Assembly (NCBI RefSeq): GCF_900537065.1
Contig: NZ_UNRC01000004.1
Span: 62,001 to 126,000 of the forward strand
Direction of reading: 5' to 3'
From: Sphingorhabdus sp. Alg239-R122
GTDB taxonomy: Bacteria > Pseudomonadota > Alphaproteobacteria > Sphingomonadales > Sphingomonadaceae
DNA: 64,000 bases
In this document: one piece after another, positions 9,806-17,871 of the stretch
Numbering within the stretch: position 1 is the first letter of the stretch
Layout: each line of letters starts with the position of its first letter
Translations under genes and position numbers: made by a program
The notes under the pieces: generated by a model
Told to the model about the DNA's origin: nothing
What the model saw: only the letters and a program-made list of their open reading frames with translations
The model's database searches: none

Positions 9806-9950
9806 TTCTATTGGCCGGCACACAAGTTTGGGATGTGTTGAGGCGAGAACCATTACATCTAGATCATCGTATGCGCCTATCCGAAAGATAGGTGAGGCGT
9901 TTCTGTTGGCCGGCACGCCTCAAGCCGCGGGAATCCGTTCTGTTGCCCGG
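9806..9950 (-). repeat. Three copies of a CCGG[G/C]CAA[C/T]AGAA element inside ssrA
   Basis: Minus-strand copies lie at 9950-9938 (CCGGGCAACAGAA), 9913-9901 (CCGGCCAACAGAA) and 9818-9806 (CCGGCCAATAGAA). A weaker fourth version is near 9720. The second copy is the loop of a perfect 7-bp stem (9894-9900 with 9915-9921). A separate CCTAT/ATAGG hairpin lies at 9876-9892. Confidence 0.75.
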
Positions 9951-10003
9951 TCGGTCCAACCGCGCTTTTAACTTTCTAATTCTGGACCGTGAGGCCCGGT
10001 GAA

Positions 10004-10039
10004 TTAGGCAGCCATTGCGAGTGCGTCATTATCGTTAGC
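10004..10039 (-). other. tmRNA proteolysis-tag reading frame
   Basis: Minus-strand codons from GCT (10039-10037) to TAA (10006-10004) read ANDNDALAMAA. The AND start and hydrophobic Ala-Ala end are the usual degradation-tag features, recognised by ClpXP-type proteases. The GCT resume codon follows AAGT upstream. Confidence 0.9.
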
Positions 10040-10274
10040 ACTTATGAGTTTTAAGCGTTTTTACGGGATACTCAGCCCGGACGAAAACAAAGTCTTTCAA
10101 CACACGTCGATCCTGGTTCGGCCCCGTCAAATGTCCCATCGCCATTACAGCTTTGTGGGATATATGGTGGAGCCGCCGGGTACTGCCCCCGGGTCCGCTG
10201 CATCTATTACACAGTGCAATTTATCGTCATATCTGGCCGAAACCAGCAGAGCCTATATAGCAGGGTCCACATGA

Positions 10275-10313
10275 ATAAAAAGTGGATGGAGCCAAAAAAC
10301 CGGCTCCATCCAC
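10275..10313 (-). terminator. Rho-independent terminator of mscL
   Basis: A perfect 12-bp stem (10282-10293 with 10302-10313, GTGGATGGAGCC and its complement) encloses an 8-base loop. On the minus strand it is followed by TTTTTATT. It lies just past the mscL stop and just before ssrA. Confidence 0.9.
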
Positions 10314-10341
10314 AAAAACTAAGTATATCTATCTGTTTTTG

Positions 10342-10767
10342 TTACTTTTTCAGATTATCGCGAATTTCCGTGAGCAGGTCGATTTCGCTCGGACCGCTAT
10401 CTTCCGCTTCCTCTTCGCGTTTCTTGATCATCTTGTTCGCCTGCCGCACCAGCAGGAAAATTACGAAGGCCAGGATGATGAAATTGATGAGCACGGTCAG
10501 GAACTGGCCATACCCGAGCAACGGAACGCCTGCCTCTTTCAATTCAGTATAACTGGTCAGTGATCCCTCATAGCCTTCAGGAACAGGGCCCAGCATCATA
10601 AAATAATTGGCAAAATCAGCGCCGCCAAAGATCGCACCCACAATAGGCATGATAATATCTTCGGTCAGTGACGTGGTGATTGTGGCAAACGCCCCCGCGA
10701 TAATCACGGCAACGGCCAGATCAATCACGTTTCCCTTGGCGATAAATTCCTTGAATTCTGATAACAT
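10342..10767 (-). CDS. mscL: Large-conductance mechanosensitive channel MscL
   Basis: Homopentameric emergency valve of the inner membrane that opens under hypo-osmotic tension. The 141 residues include the amphipathic N-terminus MLSEFKEFIAKGNVIDLAVAV, TM1 with the pore-lining AVAVIIAGAFATI region, a periplasmic loop, TM2 (GQFLTVLINFIILAFVIFLLV), and the charged C-terminal bundle helix (KKREEEAEDSGPSEIDLLTEIRDNL). It is a single gene with a strong terminator at 10275-10313. Confidence 0.97.
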   Translation of the reverse strand: MLSEFKEFIAKGNVIDLAVAVIIAGAFATITTSLTEDIIMPIVGAIFGGADFANYFMMLGPVPEGYEGSLTSYTELKEAGVPLLGYGQFLTVLINFIILAFVIFLLVRQANKMIKKREEEAEDSGPSEIDLLTEIRDNLKK

Positions 10768-10923
10768 ATAGCTGTTTCTCCCCTAAATTATTCCAAAAAG
10801 CGCGTTTTTACTTGGAATCGCGGGGCTGTCGAGTAAAAAATGGGAGCATAGCCGATTGAAAGAGAGTGTATTAACACTATATTACGGTTAAGTTTGAATT
10901 TTTTGCAGTGGAGGAAATCAAAA

Positions 10924-11508
10924 ATGCGGATTGTTAAATATTTGATGGTGGTGGGCGTAGCGCTCTCACTTTCGGCATGCGGTATCAACAGCGTGCCAAC
11001 AGCAGAAGAGAATGCGAAAGCCAAATGGGCCGATGTAGAAAGCCAGTACCAGCGGCGTGCTGATCTAATCCCCAATCTGGTCGAAACGGTCAAAGGTTTT
11101 GCCGATCAGGAAAGAGAAACGCTTACAGCCGTGGTTGAAGCGCGTGCCAAAGCAACATCGATACAGGTTAATGCCGATGACCTGGGTGATGCATCAAAAA
11201 TGGCCGAATATGCCAATGCGCAGACTCAGCTCAGTTCCGGCCTGGGCCGCCTGCTCGCTAGCTTTGAAGCATATCCCGAGCTCAAGTCGAACCAGAACTT
11301 CCTGGCGCTGCAAAGCCAGTTGGAAGGTACGGAAAATCGGATCGCTGTCGCACGCAGGGACTATAATGAAGCGGTGCGCGGTTATAATACCACTATCCGC
11401 ACTTTCCCGGATATCATCGGTGCAAACATCATTCATGGTGCAGAACCAATGGTGCCATTCAAAGCAACGACCGAAGGCGCTGAAGAAGCCCCTGAAGTCA
11501 AATTCTGA
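10924..11508 (+). CDS. lemA: LemA-family lipoprotein
   Basis: The start at ATG 10924 follows GGAGG by 9 bases and gives MRIVKYLMVVGVALSLSAC, a lipoprotein signal with the lipobox LSAC. The 194-residue protein then has the LemA helical domain: EENAKAKWADVESQYQRRADLIPNLVETVKGFA, a long coiled region and LEGTENRIAVARRDYNEAVRGYNTTIRTFP. LemA proteins are usually encoded next to TPM-domain proteins, as here, but their role is unclear. A terminator at 11519-11548 separates it from the TPM genes, so expression may be uneven within the group. Confidence 0.93.
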   Translation: MRIVKYLMVVGVALSLSACGINSVPTAEENAKAKWADVESQYQRRADLIPNLVETVKGFADQERETLTAVVEARAKATSIQVNADDLGDASKMAEYANAQTQLSSGLGRLLASFEAYPELKSNQNFLALQSQLEGTENRIAVARRDYNEAVRGYNTTIRTFPDIIGANIIHGAEPMVPFKATTEGAEEAPEVKF

Positions 11509-11518
11509 TAATGATACG

Positions 11519-11548
11519 GGTCAGTGCCGAACGGTGCTGGCCTTTTTT
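11519..11548 (+). terminator. Rho-independent terminator after lemA
   Basis: An 11-bp stem with some G-T pairs (GGTCAGTGCCG at 11519-11529 with CGGTGCTGGCC at 11532-11542) has a very short loop and is followed by six T (11543-11548). Confidence 0.85.
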
Positions 11549-11621
11549 CAATGCTCACTTGTCCGCACGCATCAAGGCGATGCGTGACAAGTCTGGCAGA
11601 CTAACTAAAGGATAAAGCGGT

Positions 11622-12419
11622 ATGAAGAGATATATGGCTATTTTTCTAGCGATATTCTTCATGCTGTCGCCGCTTCAGGCGCAGACATTTCCCGAATTGA
11701 CAGGCCGCGTTGTTGATGAGGCAGGGCTACTTTCTGCGGGGCAGGAAGCCCAGCTGACCCAGAAACTGCAAGCGTTGGAAGACCAGTCGGGTCGGCAGCT
11801 GGTCGTGGCCACGGTGAGCGATCTGCAGGGTTATCCCATCGAAGATTATGGCTATCAGCTCGGCCGTACATGGGGTATTGGCAGCGCCGAGCGTGACGAT
11901 GGCACTATATTGCTGGTCGCGCCCAATGAACGCAAGGTGCGGATTGAAGTCGGTTACGGGCTGGAAGGCATCATGACTGATGCGTTATCGAGCATAATCA
12001 TCCAGAATGACATTCTGCCCAATTTCCGCAATGGCGATATGGCCGCAGGGATTATCGCTGGCGTGGATACAATCAACACACAGCTGACCTTGCCCGAAGA
12101 TGAAGCCCGCGCCTATGCGCAATCACTTGAACGGCAGCAGCGCGACCGTGACAGCGAAGGCAATTACGGCATGCTCATTTTTTGGGCGCTCATCCTTATA
12201 TTCTTCGTGCTACCCGCCATTTTTTCTTCACGCAAAGGTAAACGCTATCGCGGCGGCTCCGGCCCCATCATTATCTGGGGGCCCGGCACAGGTTCAAGTT
12301 GGGGCGGCAGCGGCGGCGGTTTTGGCGGAGGCGGCTTCGGTGGCGGCGGCTTTGGCGGTGGTGGTTTCGGTGGTGGAGGCGGCGGCTTTGGCGGCGGCGG
12401 CGCTTCGGGCGGCTGGTAG
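11622..12419 (+). CDS. TPM-domain membrane protein (YgcG family) with Gly-rich tail
   Basis: 265 residues. A signal peptide ends at about residue 20 (SPLQAQ). The TPM (TLP18.3/Psb32/MOLO-1) domain spans roughly residues 25-150 (RVVDEAGLLSAGQEAQL; LVVATVSDLQGYPIEDYG; KVRIEVGYGLEGIMTDALSS). One membrane helix follows at about 185-205 (LIFWALILIFFVLPAIF), then a low-complexity tail of GGGFGGGGFG repeats ending SGGW. The N-terminal domain should lie outside the cytoplasm. It is preceded by AAGGA and followed after 19 bases by a second TPM-type gene. Confidence 0.92.
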   Translation: MKRYMAIFLAIFFMLSPLQAQTFPELTGRVVDEAGLLSAGQEAQLTQKLQALEDQSGRQLVVATVSDLQGYPIEDYGYQLGRTWGIGSAERDDGTILLVAPNERKVRIEVGYGLEGIMTDALSSIIIQNDILPNFRNGDMAAGIIAGVDTINTQLTLPEDEARAYAQSLERQQRDRDSEGNYGMLIFWALILIFFVLPAIFSSRKGKRYRGGSGPIIIWGPGTGSSWGGSGGGFGGGGFGGGGFGGGGFGGGGGGFGGGGASGGW

Positions 12420-12438
12420 AAAACGGGACATAGAGTAA

Positions 12439-13122
12439 ATGAGCAAAGCGATTAACATTAGCGCCGAAGACCATAAGCGTATCACCACAGCAGTGGCCGA
12501 AGCCGAGAAAGGCACCGATGGTGAGATTGTCACAATCGTCACCGAACAGTCGGACCATTATAATGATGTCGCGTTGCATATGGCGATTGCTGCCATGTTC
12601 TTGTTCCTCTCTGCGCTGGCTGTTTTTCCCAGTTTCTTTCGTGGTATCGTCAACTTTCTGGCAGGCGGGTGGCAGCATGACTTCACTACCGCACAGTATC
12701 TTTCGATGATATTGGTTGTGAGCGCAGTGCTGTTCCTGGCAATACGTTATCTTTTTACCATCCCCGCGCTGCGCATGGCGATTACGCCAGGCGGTACCAA
12801 GGAAATCCGTGTGCGCCACCGCGCCATCCAGTTTTTCAAAGTGGGTGCAGAGCGGCGAACACTGGGCCTGACAGGCATTCTCATTTACCTTTCGATCCGT
12901 GAACATCGCGCGGAAATCGTAGCCGATGAAGCCATTGCGACACAGGTCGACCCCGAAGTATGGGGCGATGCCATGGCTGTACTGCTCACAGAAGTGAAGG
13001 CGGGTCGCCCTGGTGACGGTATGGTCGCGGCTGTCGAGAAAGTCGGTGAAGTGCTGGCCGTGTATTTCCCGAAAAGCGTGGACAATACCAACGAACTTCC
13101 TGACCGGCTTATAGAATTATGA
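12439..13122 (+). CDS. TPM-domain protein, second copy
   Basis: 227 residues without a signal peptide. The N-terminal MSKAINISAEDHKRITTAVAEAEKGTDGEIVTIV begins a split TPM-like domain that is interrupted by two membrane helices (about 50-75 and 90-115) and resumes at GILIYLSIREHRAEIVADEAI. This architecture matches the partner commonly found after lemA and a YgcG-like gene. Its stop overlaps the next gene start as ATGA (13119-13122). No enzymatic activity can be inferred. Confidence 0.88.
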   Translation: MSKAINISAEDHKRITTAVAEAEKGTDGEIVTIVTEQSDHYNDVALHMAIAAMFLFLSALAVFPSFFRGIVNFLAGGWQHDFTTAQYLSMILVVSAVLFLAIRYLFTIPALRMAITPGGTKEIRVRHRAIQFFKVGAERRTLGLTGILIYLSIREHRAEIVADEAIATQVDPEVWGDAMAVLLTEVKAGRPGDGMVAAVEKVGEVLAVYFPKSVDNTNELPDRLIEL

Positions 13123-13643
13123 TCAATAGCGCTGATGGCGTGGAAATCATGTGGGAGGGCCGTTTTATCACGGCCAAACGTGACGGAAAATGGGAATATG
13201 TCTCCCGCAGTCGCGGTATTGGCGCGGCAGTCATTCTGGCAATAGATCACGGCCATATCCTGCTGGCCGAACAATACCGTGTGCCGATCGGTAAAAACTG
13301 CATCGAACTTCCCGCTGGCCTGATTGGTGATGAAACTGCTGGCGAAGAACCGGCCATCGCTGCCATACGCGAGCTGGAAGAAGAAACTGGCTATCTCGCG
13401 ACGCGCATGGAGGATCTGGGGGAATATTACAGCTCGCCTGGAATGGTGTCGGAAAGTTTCCGCCTGATGAAGGCGCATGACCTCACCAGAACAGGCCAAG
13501 GCGGCGGCGTGGAAGGCGAAAATATCACGGTACACCGAGTGCCGTTGAACAATGTTGAGACATTTATTGCGGAAAAGCGCGCTGCAGGCTGCGGCATCGA
13601 TGTAAAAATGCTACTGCTATTGGCAGGCGGTTTCTTAAGCTAA
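13119..13643 (+). CDS. NUDIX hydrolase, ADP-ribose pyrophosphatase-like
   Basis: 174 residues with a complete Nudix box: GDETAGE, seven residues, then RELEEETGY, fitting GX5EX7REUXEEXGU with the metal-binding glutamates intact. The preceding EQYRVPIGKNCIELPAGLIG resembles ADP-ribose/sugar-nucleotide pyrophosphatases, and SSPGMVSESF downstream is typical of that group. It is coupled by ATGA overlap to the TPM gene, although a functional link is not obvious. Confidence 0.9.
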   Translation: MINSADGVEIMWEGRFITAKRDGKWEYVSRSRGIGAAVILAIDHGHILLAEQYRVPIGKNCIELPAGLIGDETAGEEPAIAAIRELEEETGYLATRMEDLGEYYSSPGMVSESFRLMKAHDLTRTGQGGGVEGENITVHRVPLNNVETFIAEKRAAGCGIDVKMLLLLAGGFLS

Positions 13644-13646
13644 AGC

Positions 13647-13925
13647 TTAGCGGAAATTATCCGCATAGGCCTGAATTTTCAGCTTGCGTGCCGGCGTTTC
13701 CACAACATGCGCATCAATATTATGCTTGTCGGCATAGGTCAGCGCGGCTTCTTTGCTTGGAAATTTCAGGCTGAGCTGCTGCATCGTATCGCCGGAGCCT
13801 GCCCAACCCATCAGTGGATCTGGATGTTTGGCTTCACTAGGTTCAAATTGCAACACCCAGCGATCAGTCAAAGCGCGACCGGATTGCATGGCATTTTTCG
13901 GTGTCTGGAAAATACGTGCGGGCAT
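13647..13925 (-). CDS. NADH dehydrogenase accessory subunit, NDUFS4-like (ETC complex I)
   Basis: The start at 13925 (MPARIFQTPKNAMQSGRA) has AGGA about 10 bases upstream; an in-frame ATG at 13973 adds 16 non-conserved residues. The resulting 92 residues carry the family pattern WVLQFEP, PLMGWAGSGDTMQQLSLKFPSKEAALTYADKH and KIQAYADNF, as in mitochondrial NDUFS4 and its alphaproteobacterial homologue. It is a supernumerary complex I subunit; the nuo operon is not in the window. Confidence 0.9.
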   Translation of the reverse strand: MPARIFQTPKNAMQSGRALTDRWVLQFEPSEAKHPDPLMGWAGSGDTMQQLSLKFPSKEAALTYADKHNIDAHVVETPARKLKIQAYADNFR

Positions 13926-13996
13926 GGGTGCATCCTGTTCCTGTGTCCCTATCCCAATGCCGCAAAATAACAAGACGGGTCAAGGGAAGACTGCAT

Positions 13997-16450
13997 TCAT
14001 CCCTGCCGTGCCTGCGCTTTTTTAGTCTTCAGACTGGCTGTCGCACTCGCCGGATCATCAGGCCAGTCATGTTTAGGATAGCGCCCGCGCATGTCGCGCG
14101 CAACATCAGCCCAGCTGCCCGCCCAGAATGCCGGTAGGTCGCGCGTAGTTTGTACAGGGCGGCCCGCAGGCGACGTCAGGCTGAGCACAAGCGGAATACG
14201 CTCACTGCCAATCACAGGATGTTCGGAAAGCCCGTAAAGCGCCTGCACCCTGACTGTTACCGTCGGTCCGGCTTCGGCGGCATAGTCGATATCGTGGCTG
14301 GTTCCGGCCGGAGACACGAACTTTTCAGGTGCATATTTTGCCAGTTCCTGCTGCCGGTCCCAGCCAATGCGGTTCACAAGTGCCTGCAAAAGATTACCGG
14401 GCGGAATCGAGCCAAGCGCCGTGCGGCCATCCAATAATGGTTGCAGCCACGACGCCATATCATCGATCAATACGCTATCCGATAACTCTTTTATTCTCGC
14501 GAAACCGGCGCGTGTGCGCAGTGAACGTGCGGCCTTGCTCCATGGCAATACCTCCAGTCCTGCCTTGCGCACATGACTGAGCATAGCATTGGCCAGTGCA
14601 TCATTATCTGGCACCCCTTCAACGCTTTTCTTGAGCCTGATCTGTCCCAGCCGCGTTTCGGTAACCGCCTCGGCCCGATCCATTTTCGGATCATAGCTGG
14701 CACGTGCCTGCTCCGTAATCATATGCGCGAAATGTGTTTCGATTTCCGTCAGGCTAAGCGCTGCGCCTGACAGGATACGCGCATTGGACGCTGCGCCCTG
14801 CACTTCCCCCACTGCGAGCCATTCCTGCGCAGCGAGCGATGAGGCCGCATCCAACCGAAAGCCGCGTCCACCGCTGCTTTGCCAATCGGTGCCATCAAAA
14901 TTACGGCGGCGGCATATCCGGTCGGGATAGGCATGGGCAAGAAATGCACCTACAGAAATATTGCCATTCGCCTTGCTCTCCACGATTTCCTCCGCCTGTG
15001 CGGCCCACCGCCGTGCCATATTCATTGCAGATTTCGCGCGTTTACCTTTCTCGCGCTTCCAGCGGGCCAGGCGTTGCTCCAAATCCTCTTCGCGCCCGCC
15101 AAGGCCGCGCTCCTGTAGCAGCACCGCGATCTGCGCCGCGGACTCGGCAACACCATGTTCTGCACCAACAATCAGCATATGCGCCAGCCCCGGTGGCAGT
15201 GGCAATTGCACCAGTAGGCGTCCGTGTGCGGTAATATAACCATCTTCATCCAGCGCATTCAGCCTTCGCAATTGCATGCGTGCCACCGACAACCCCGCTT
15301 CAGGTGGAGTATCAATCCAGCGCAGTTTTTCCGGTTCCGCTTCCCCCCATGCCGCGCTTTGCAGCAATAATGGTGCTAGATCACTTTCAAGTATCTCAGG
15401 CGGATCAAAAGGCGGCATGCCCTTGGTGGCTGCTTCTTCCCACAACCGATACGCCACACCCGATCCTTGCCGTGCGGCGCGCCCTGCACGCTGCGTTACA
15501 GCGGCCTGGCTGGCGCGTTCAGTTACAAGCTTTGTGACACCTGCCACCCGGTCAAAGCGCGGCCTGCGTGCCATGCCGCCATCGACAACGACACGCACAC
15601 CATCAATTGTAAGACTGGTTTCGGCAATACTGGTGGCTAGGATAACCTTGCGTCGGCCCTGTGGATCAGGGCGGATGGCCGCGCGCTGATCCGTAGCCTC
15701 CATCGCACCATACAGCCTGTGCAGCGCAATATCATCGGGCAATGATGCCAGTGCATCTGCCGCGCGTTCAATTTCATAAACCCCCGGCAAAAACGCAAGG
15801 ATATCCCCCCGCTCCTCTGCCACTGCCCTGCGCACAGCACTTGCAATCGCTGTCGGCACGGGCGTGTCTCCGCTCCTGCTGATATAACGGTGCTCCAACG
15901 GGTAACTGCGCCCATCGCTTTCAATAAGCGGCGCGTCCATCAGTTCGGCATAACGGCTGCCATCCAGCGTGGCAGACATGGCTACTAGCCTGAGGTCAGG
16001 CCGGAACGCTCCCTGCACCTCGAGTGCCAGTGCTAATCCAAAATCACTGTTCAGACTGCGTTCGTGTATTTCGTCAAACAAAACGGCAGACACACCGGAA
16101 AGCTCAGGGTCATCCTGTATCCGGTTCAGAAATATTCCCTCGGTCATAACCAATATACGCGTTTTCGCAGACAAGCGTGTGTCCATACGGGTGGCGTAGC
16201 CAATGGTTTCCCCGACCTTTTCCCCGGCCAGCTCAGCCATACGTTCGGCCGCAGCACGGGCCGCAAGCCTGCGCGGGGAGAGCAGCAATATCTGTCCATC
16301 ACACCATGGCGCATCCAGCAGGGCGGGTGCCGCAGCTGTCGTCTTGCCTGCACCCGGCGGTGCAATCAGGACGGCATTTGGTCCACCCGCAAGTGCTGCG
16401 ATCAATTCCGGCAGGACAGCTTCAATGGGTAAGTTATGGGGTACAGCCAT
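13997..16450 (-). CDS. hrpB: ATP-dependent helicase HrpB
   Basis: A DEAH-box helicase of 817 residues. Visible motifs are Walker A APPGAGKTTAA (about residue 30), motif II DEIHERS, motif III SATL, and motif VI QRAGRAARQGSG, followed by the HA2 region and the HrpB-specific C-terminal domain (PSGRxxLxY-like region near RVQALYGLSEHP; final SPAGRPVQTTRDLPAFWAGSW). The role of HrpB in bacteria is not well defined. It starts 13 bases downstream of the polyprenyl synthase gene and is likely co-transcribed with it. Confidence 0.95.
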   Translation of the reverse strand: MAVPHNLPIEAVLPELIAALAGGPNAVLIAPPGAGKTTAAAPALLDAPWCDGQILLLSPRRLAARAAAERMAELAGEKVGETIGYATRMDTRLSAKTRILVMTEGIFLNRIQDDPELSGVSAVLFDEIHERSLNSDFGLALALEVQGAFRPDLRLVAMSATLDGSRYAELMDAPLIESDGRSYPLEHRYISRSGDTPVPTAIASAVRRAVAEERGDILAFLPGVYEIERAADALASLPDDIALHRLYGAMEATDQRAAIRPDPQGRRKVILATSIAETSLTIDGVRVVVDGGMARRPRFDRVAGVTKLVTERASQAAVTQRAGRAARQGSGVAYRLWEEAATKGMPPFDPPEILESDLAPLLLQSAAWGEAEPEKLRWIDTPPEAGLSVARMQLRRLNALDEDGYITAHGRLLVQLPLPPGLAHMLIVGAEHGVAESAAQIAVLLQERGLGGREEDLEQRLARWKREKGKRAKSAMNMARRWAAQAEEIVESKANGNISVGAFLAHAYPDRICRRRNFDGTDWQSSGGRGFRLDAASSLAAQEWLAVGEVQGAASNARILSGAALSLTEIETHFAHMITEQARASYDPKMDRAEAVTETRLGQIRLKKSVEGVPDNDALANAMLSHVRKAGLEVLPWSKAARSLRTRAGFARIKELSDSVLIDDMASWLQPLLDGRTALGSIPPGNLLQALVNRIGWDRQQELAKYAPEKFVSPAGTSHDIDYAAEAGPTVTVRVQALYGLSEHPVIGSERIPLVLSLTSPAGRPVQTTRDLPAFWAGSWADVARDMRGRYPKHDWPDDPASATASLKTKKAQARQG

Positions 16451-16463
16451 GATACGGCCGCGC

Positions 16464-17477
16464 TTAAAACGCCCGCGCTATCGCGAATTCAACAGTTTCT
16501 ATGAGCGCAGATTTCGCTTTACCAGAACCAAAACCGGCAATCGCATCAATAGCCCGTTGCCCGAAATGACGGGCCCGTTCCAACGTATCGTCAATCGTCC
16601 CATGGGCGCGCATCAGGTCTGTAGCATGAGCAAGGTCGGCATCCGATGTGCGGTGACCGATAATGGCATCCTGCCAAAATTTGCGTTCTTCTTCGTTGCC
16701 GCGCGCATAGGCAAGAATGACAGGCAAAGTTACTTTGCCATCACGGAAATCGTCACCGACACCCTTGCCCATGGTTTCTTCGTCGGACACATAGTCAATC
16801 GCATCATCGACCAGCTGGAATGCTATGCCAAGGTTGCGCCCATATGCGTCCAGAGCCAGTTCGTCTTCTTCGTTGCGTTCCGCAACAACAGCGGAAATCC
16901 GGCAGGCGGCGGCAAATAATGCGGCTGTCTTGGCACCGATAATGTCGAGATAGCGTTCTTCGCTGGTATCAATCTTGCGCTGCGCGGTAAGCTGGTCCAC
17001 TTCGCCTTCGGCGATAACGGCAGACGCGCCCGACAGGATTTTAAGAACCTTGAGCGATCCGTCCTCAACCATCAATTCAAACGAGCGCGAAAACAGGAAG
17101 TCGCCCACCAGGACAGTCGCAGGGTTGCCAAATACAAGATTGGCCGTAGTTTTACCGCGCCTGAGGTCAGAGCCGTCCACCACATCATCATGCAGTAATG
17201 TAGCGGTATGGATAAATTCCACCGCAGCTGCCAGCTTGTGATGTCGTGTGCCCGGATAATCGAGCAGTTTTGCGCAGGCCAGTGTCAGCATTGGCCGCAT
17301 CCGTTTGCCGCCGCCTGCGATCAAGTGCCCAGCGAGTTCGGGAATGAGAGGAATGTCGGACTGCATCCGGTCCAGTATCACACTGTTCACCGCATTCATG
17401 TCCTGTGCAACCAGTGACATGATTGGATCCAGCGAGGGCGGCCCCTTGCGGCCAATATGGTGCACCGTTGCGCTCAT
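16464..17477 (-). CDS. ispB: Polyprenyl diphosphate synthase (octaprenyl/decaprenyl type)
   Basis: Builds the long prenyl tail of ubiquinone from FPP and IPP. The start at 17477 (MSATVHHIGRKGPPSLDPIMSL) is preferred; an ATG at 17507 is also possible. It has 337 residues. The first Asp-rich motif is LLHDDVVDGSDLRRGK, the second is QLVDDAIDYVSDE, and GGGKRMRPMLTLACA is the conserved N-terminal substrate region. Chain length, probably C45-C50 in sphingomonads, cannot be read from sequence alone. Confidence 0.92.
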   Translation of the reverse strand: MSATVHHIGRKGPPSLDPIMSLVAQDMNAVNSVILDRMQSDIPLIPELAGHLIAGGGKRMRPMLTLACAKLLDYPGTRHHKLAAAVEFIHTATLLHDDVVDGSDLRRGKTTANLVFGNPATVLVGDFLFSRSFELMVEDGSLKVLKILSGASAVIAEGEVDQLTAQRKIDTSEERYLDIIGAKTAALFAAACRISAVVAERNEEDELALDAYGRNLGIAFQLVDDAIDYVSDEETMGKGVGDDFRDGKVTLPVILAYARGNEEERKFWQDAIIGHRTSDADLAHATDLMRAHGTIDDTLERARHFGQRAIDAIAGFGSGKAKSALIETVEFAIARAF

Positions 17478-17574
17478 AGTTTCAGCATGTGGCAAGACCC
17501 GCGCCAATTGGCAAGTGCAAAGCGCGCAGAAAACGGTTTGATGTTGCGCAACTTGTGTTTAATCTGCCCACATT

Positions 17575-17862
17575 ATGGACATGGACCAACAGCTTTCCGC
17601 CTATCGCCAGAGCATCGACAATATCGATGCCGCACTTATCTATATGCTAGCCGAACGTTTTCGTATTACCAAGGCAGTGGGTGAGCATAAGGCGCAAAAT
17701 GCCTTGCCTCCGGCCGATCCTGAGCGTGAGGAAAAACAGATTGCGCGGATGAAAGCACTTGCCGAAGACGCCAATCTTGATCCTGATTTTTCAGAAAAAT
17801 TCCTACGTTTCATCATCAATGAAGTGATCCGCCATCACGAACAGATCAGGGATGGCGGCTAA
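17575..17862 (+). CDS. Chorismate mutase, AroQ type
   Basis: A 95-residue all-helical monofunctional chorismate mutase that converts chorismate to prephenate for Phe/Tyr synthesis. The conserved pattern is visible: YRQSIDNIDAALIYMLAERFRITKAVGEHKA (catalytic Arg and Lys), PPADPEREEKQIARM and FLRFIINEVIRHHEQIR. It stands alone, divergent from the polyprenyl synthase gene and converging on the histidine kinase gene. Confidence 0.93.
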   Translation: MDMDQQLSAYRQSIDNIDAALIYMLAERFRITKAVGEHKAQNALPPADPEREEKQIARMKALAEDANLDPDFSEKFLRFIINEVIRHHEQIRDGG

Positions 17863-17871
17863 AAAACCGAA

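Larger units (their letters stand above)
9715..10246 (-). ncRNA. ssrA: tmRNA, circularly permuted two-piece form (ssrA)
   Basis: Trans-translation RNA that rescues stalled ribosomes. On the minus strand the acceptor half comes first and ends CGGCTCC-ACCA at 10165. Its T-stem CCGGG/CCCGG closes the loop GGCAGTA, a sequence I recall from alphaproteobacterial tmRNA. A roughly 39-base spacer follows. The coding half starts GGGGCCG at 10125 and can pair with CGGCTCC to rebuild the acceptor stem. The tag frame 10039-10004 encodes ANDNDALAMAA and a stop. Downstream are repeated CCGGSCAAYAGAA motifs and an H-type pseudoknot (about 9745-9768). A TATATA at 10259-10254 may be the -10 element. Both outer ends are approximate. 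Confidence 0.92.

Noticed and set aside
9806-9950. CRISPR-like repeat
   Set aside because: Only three short (13-base) copies with unequal spacing (37 and 95 bases), embedded in tmRNA structure.
10044-10274. Plus-strand frame with apparent protein MSFKRFYGILSPDENK
   Set aside because: It lies within the tmRNA gene on the opposite strand.
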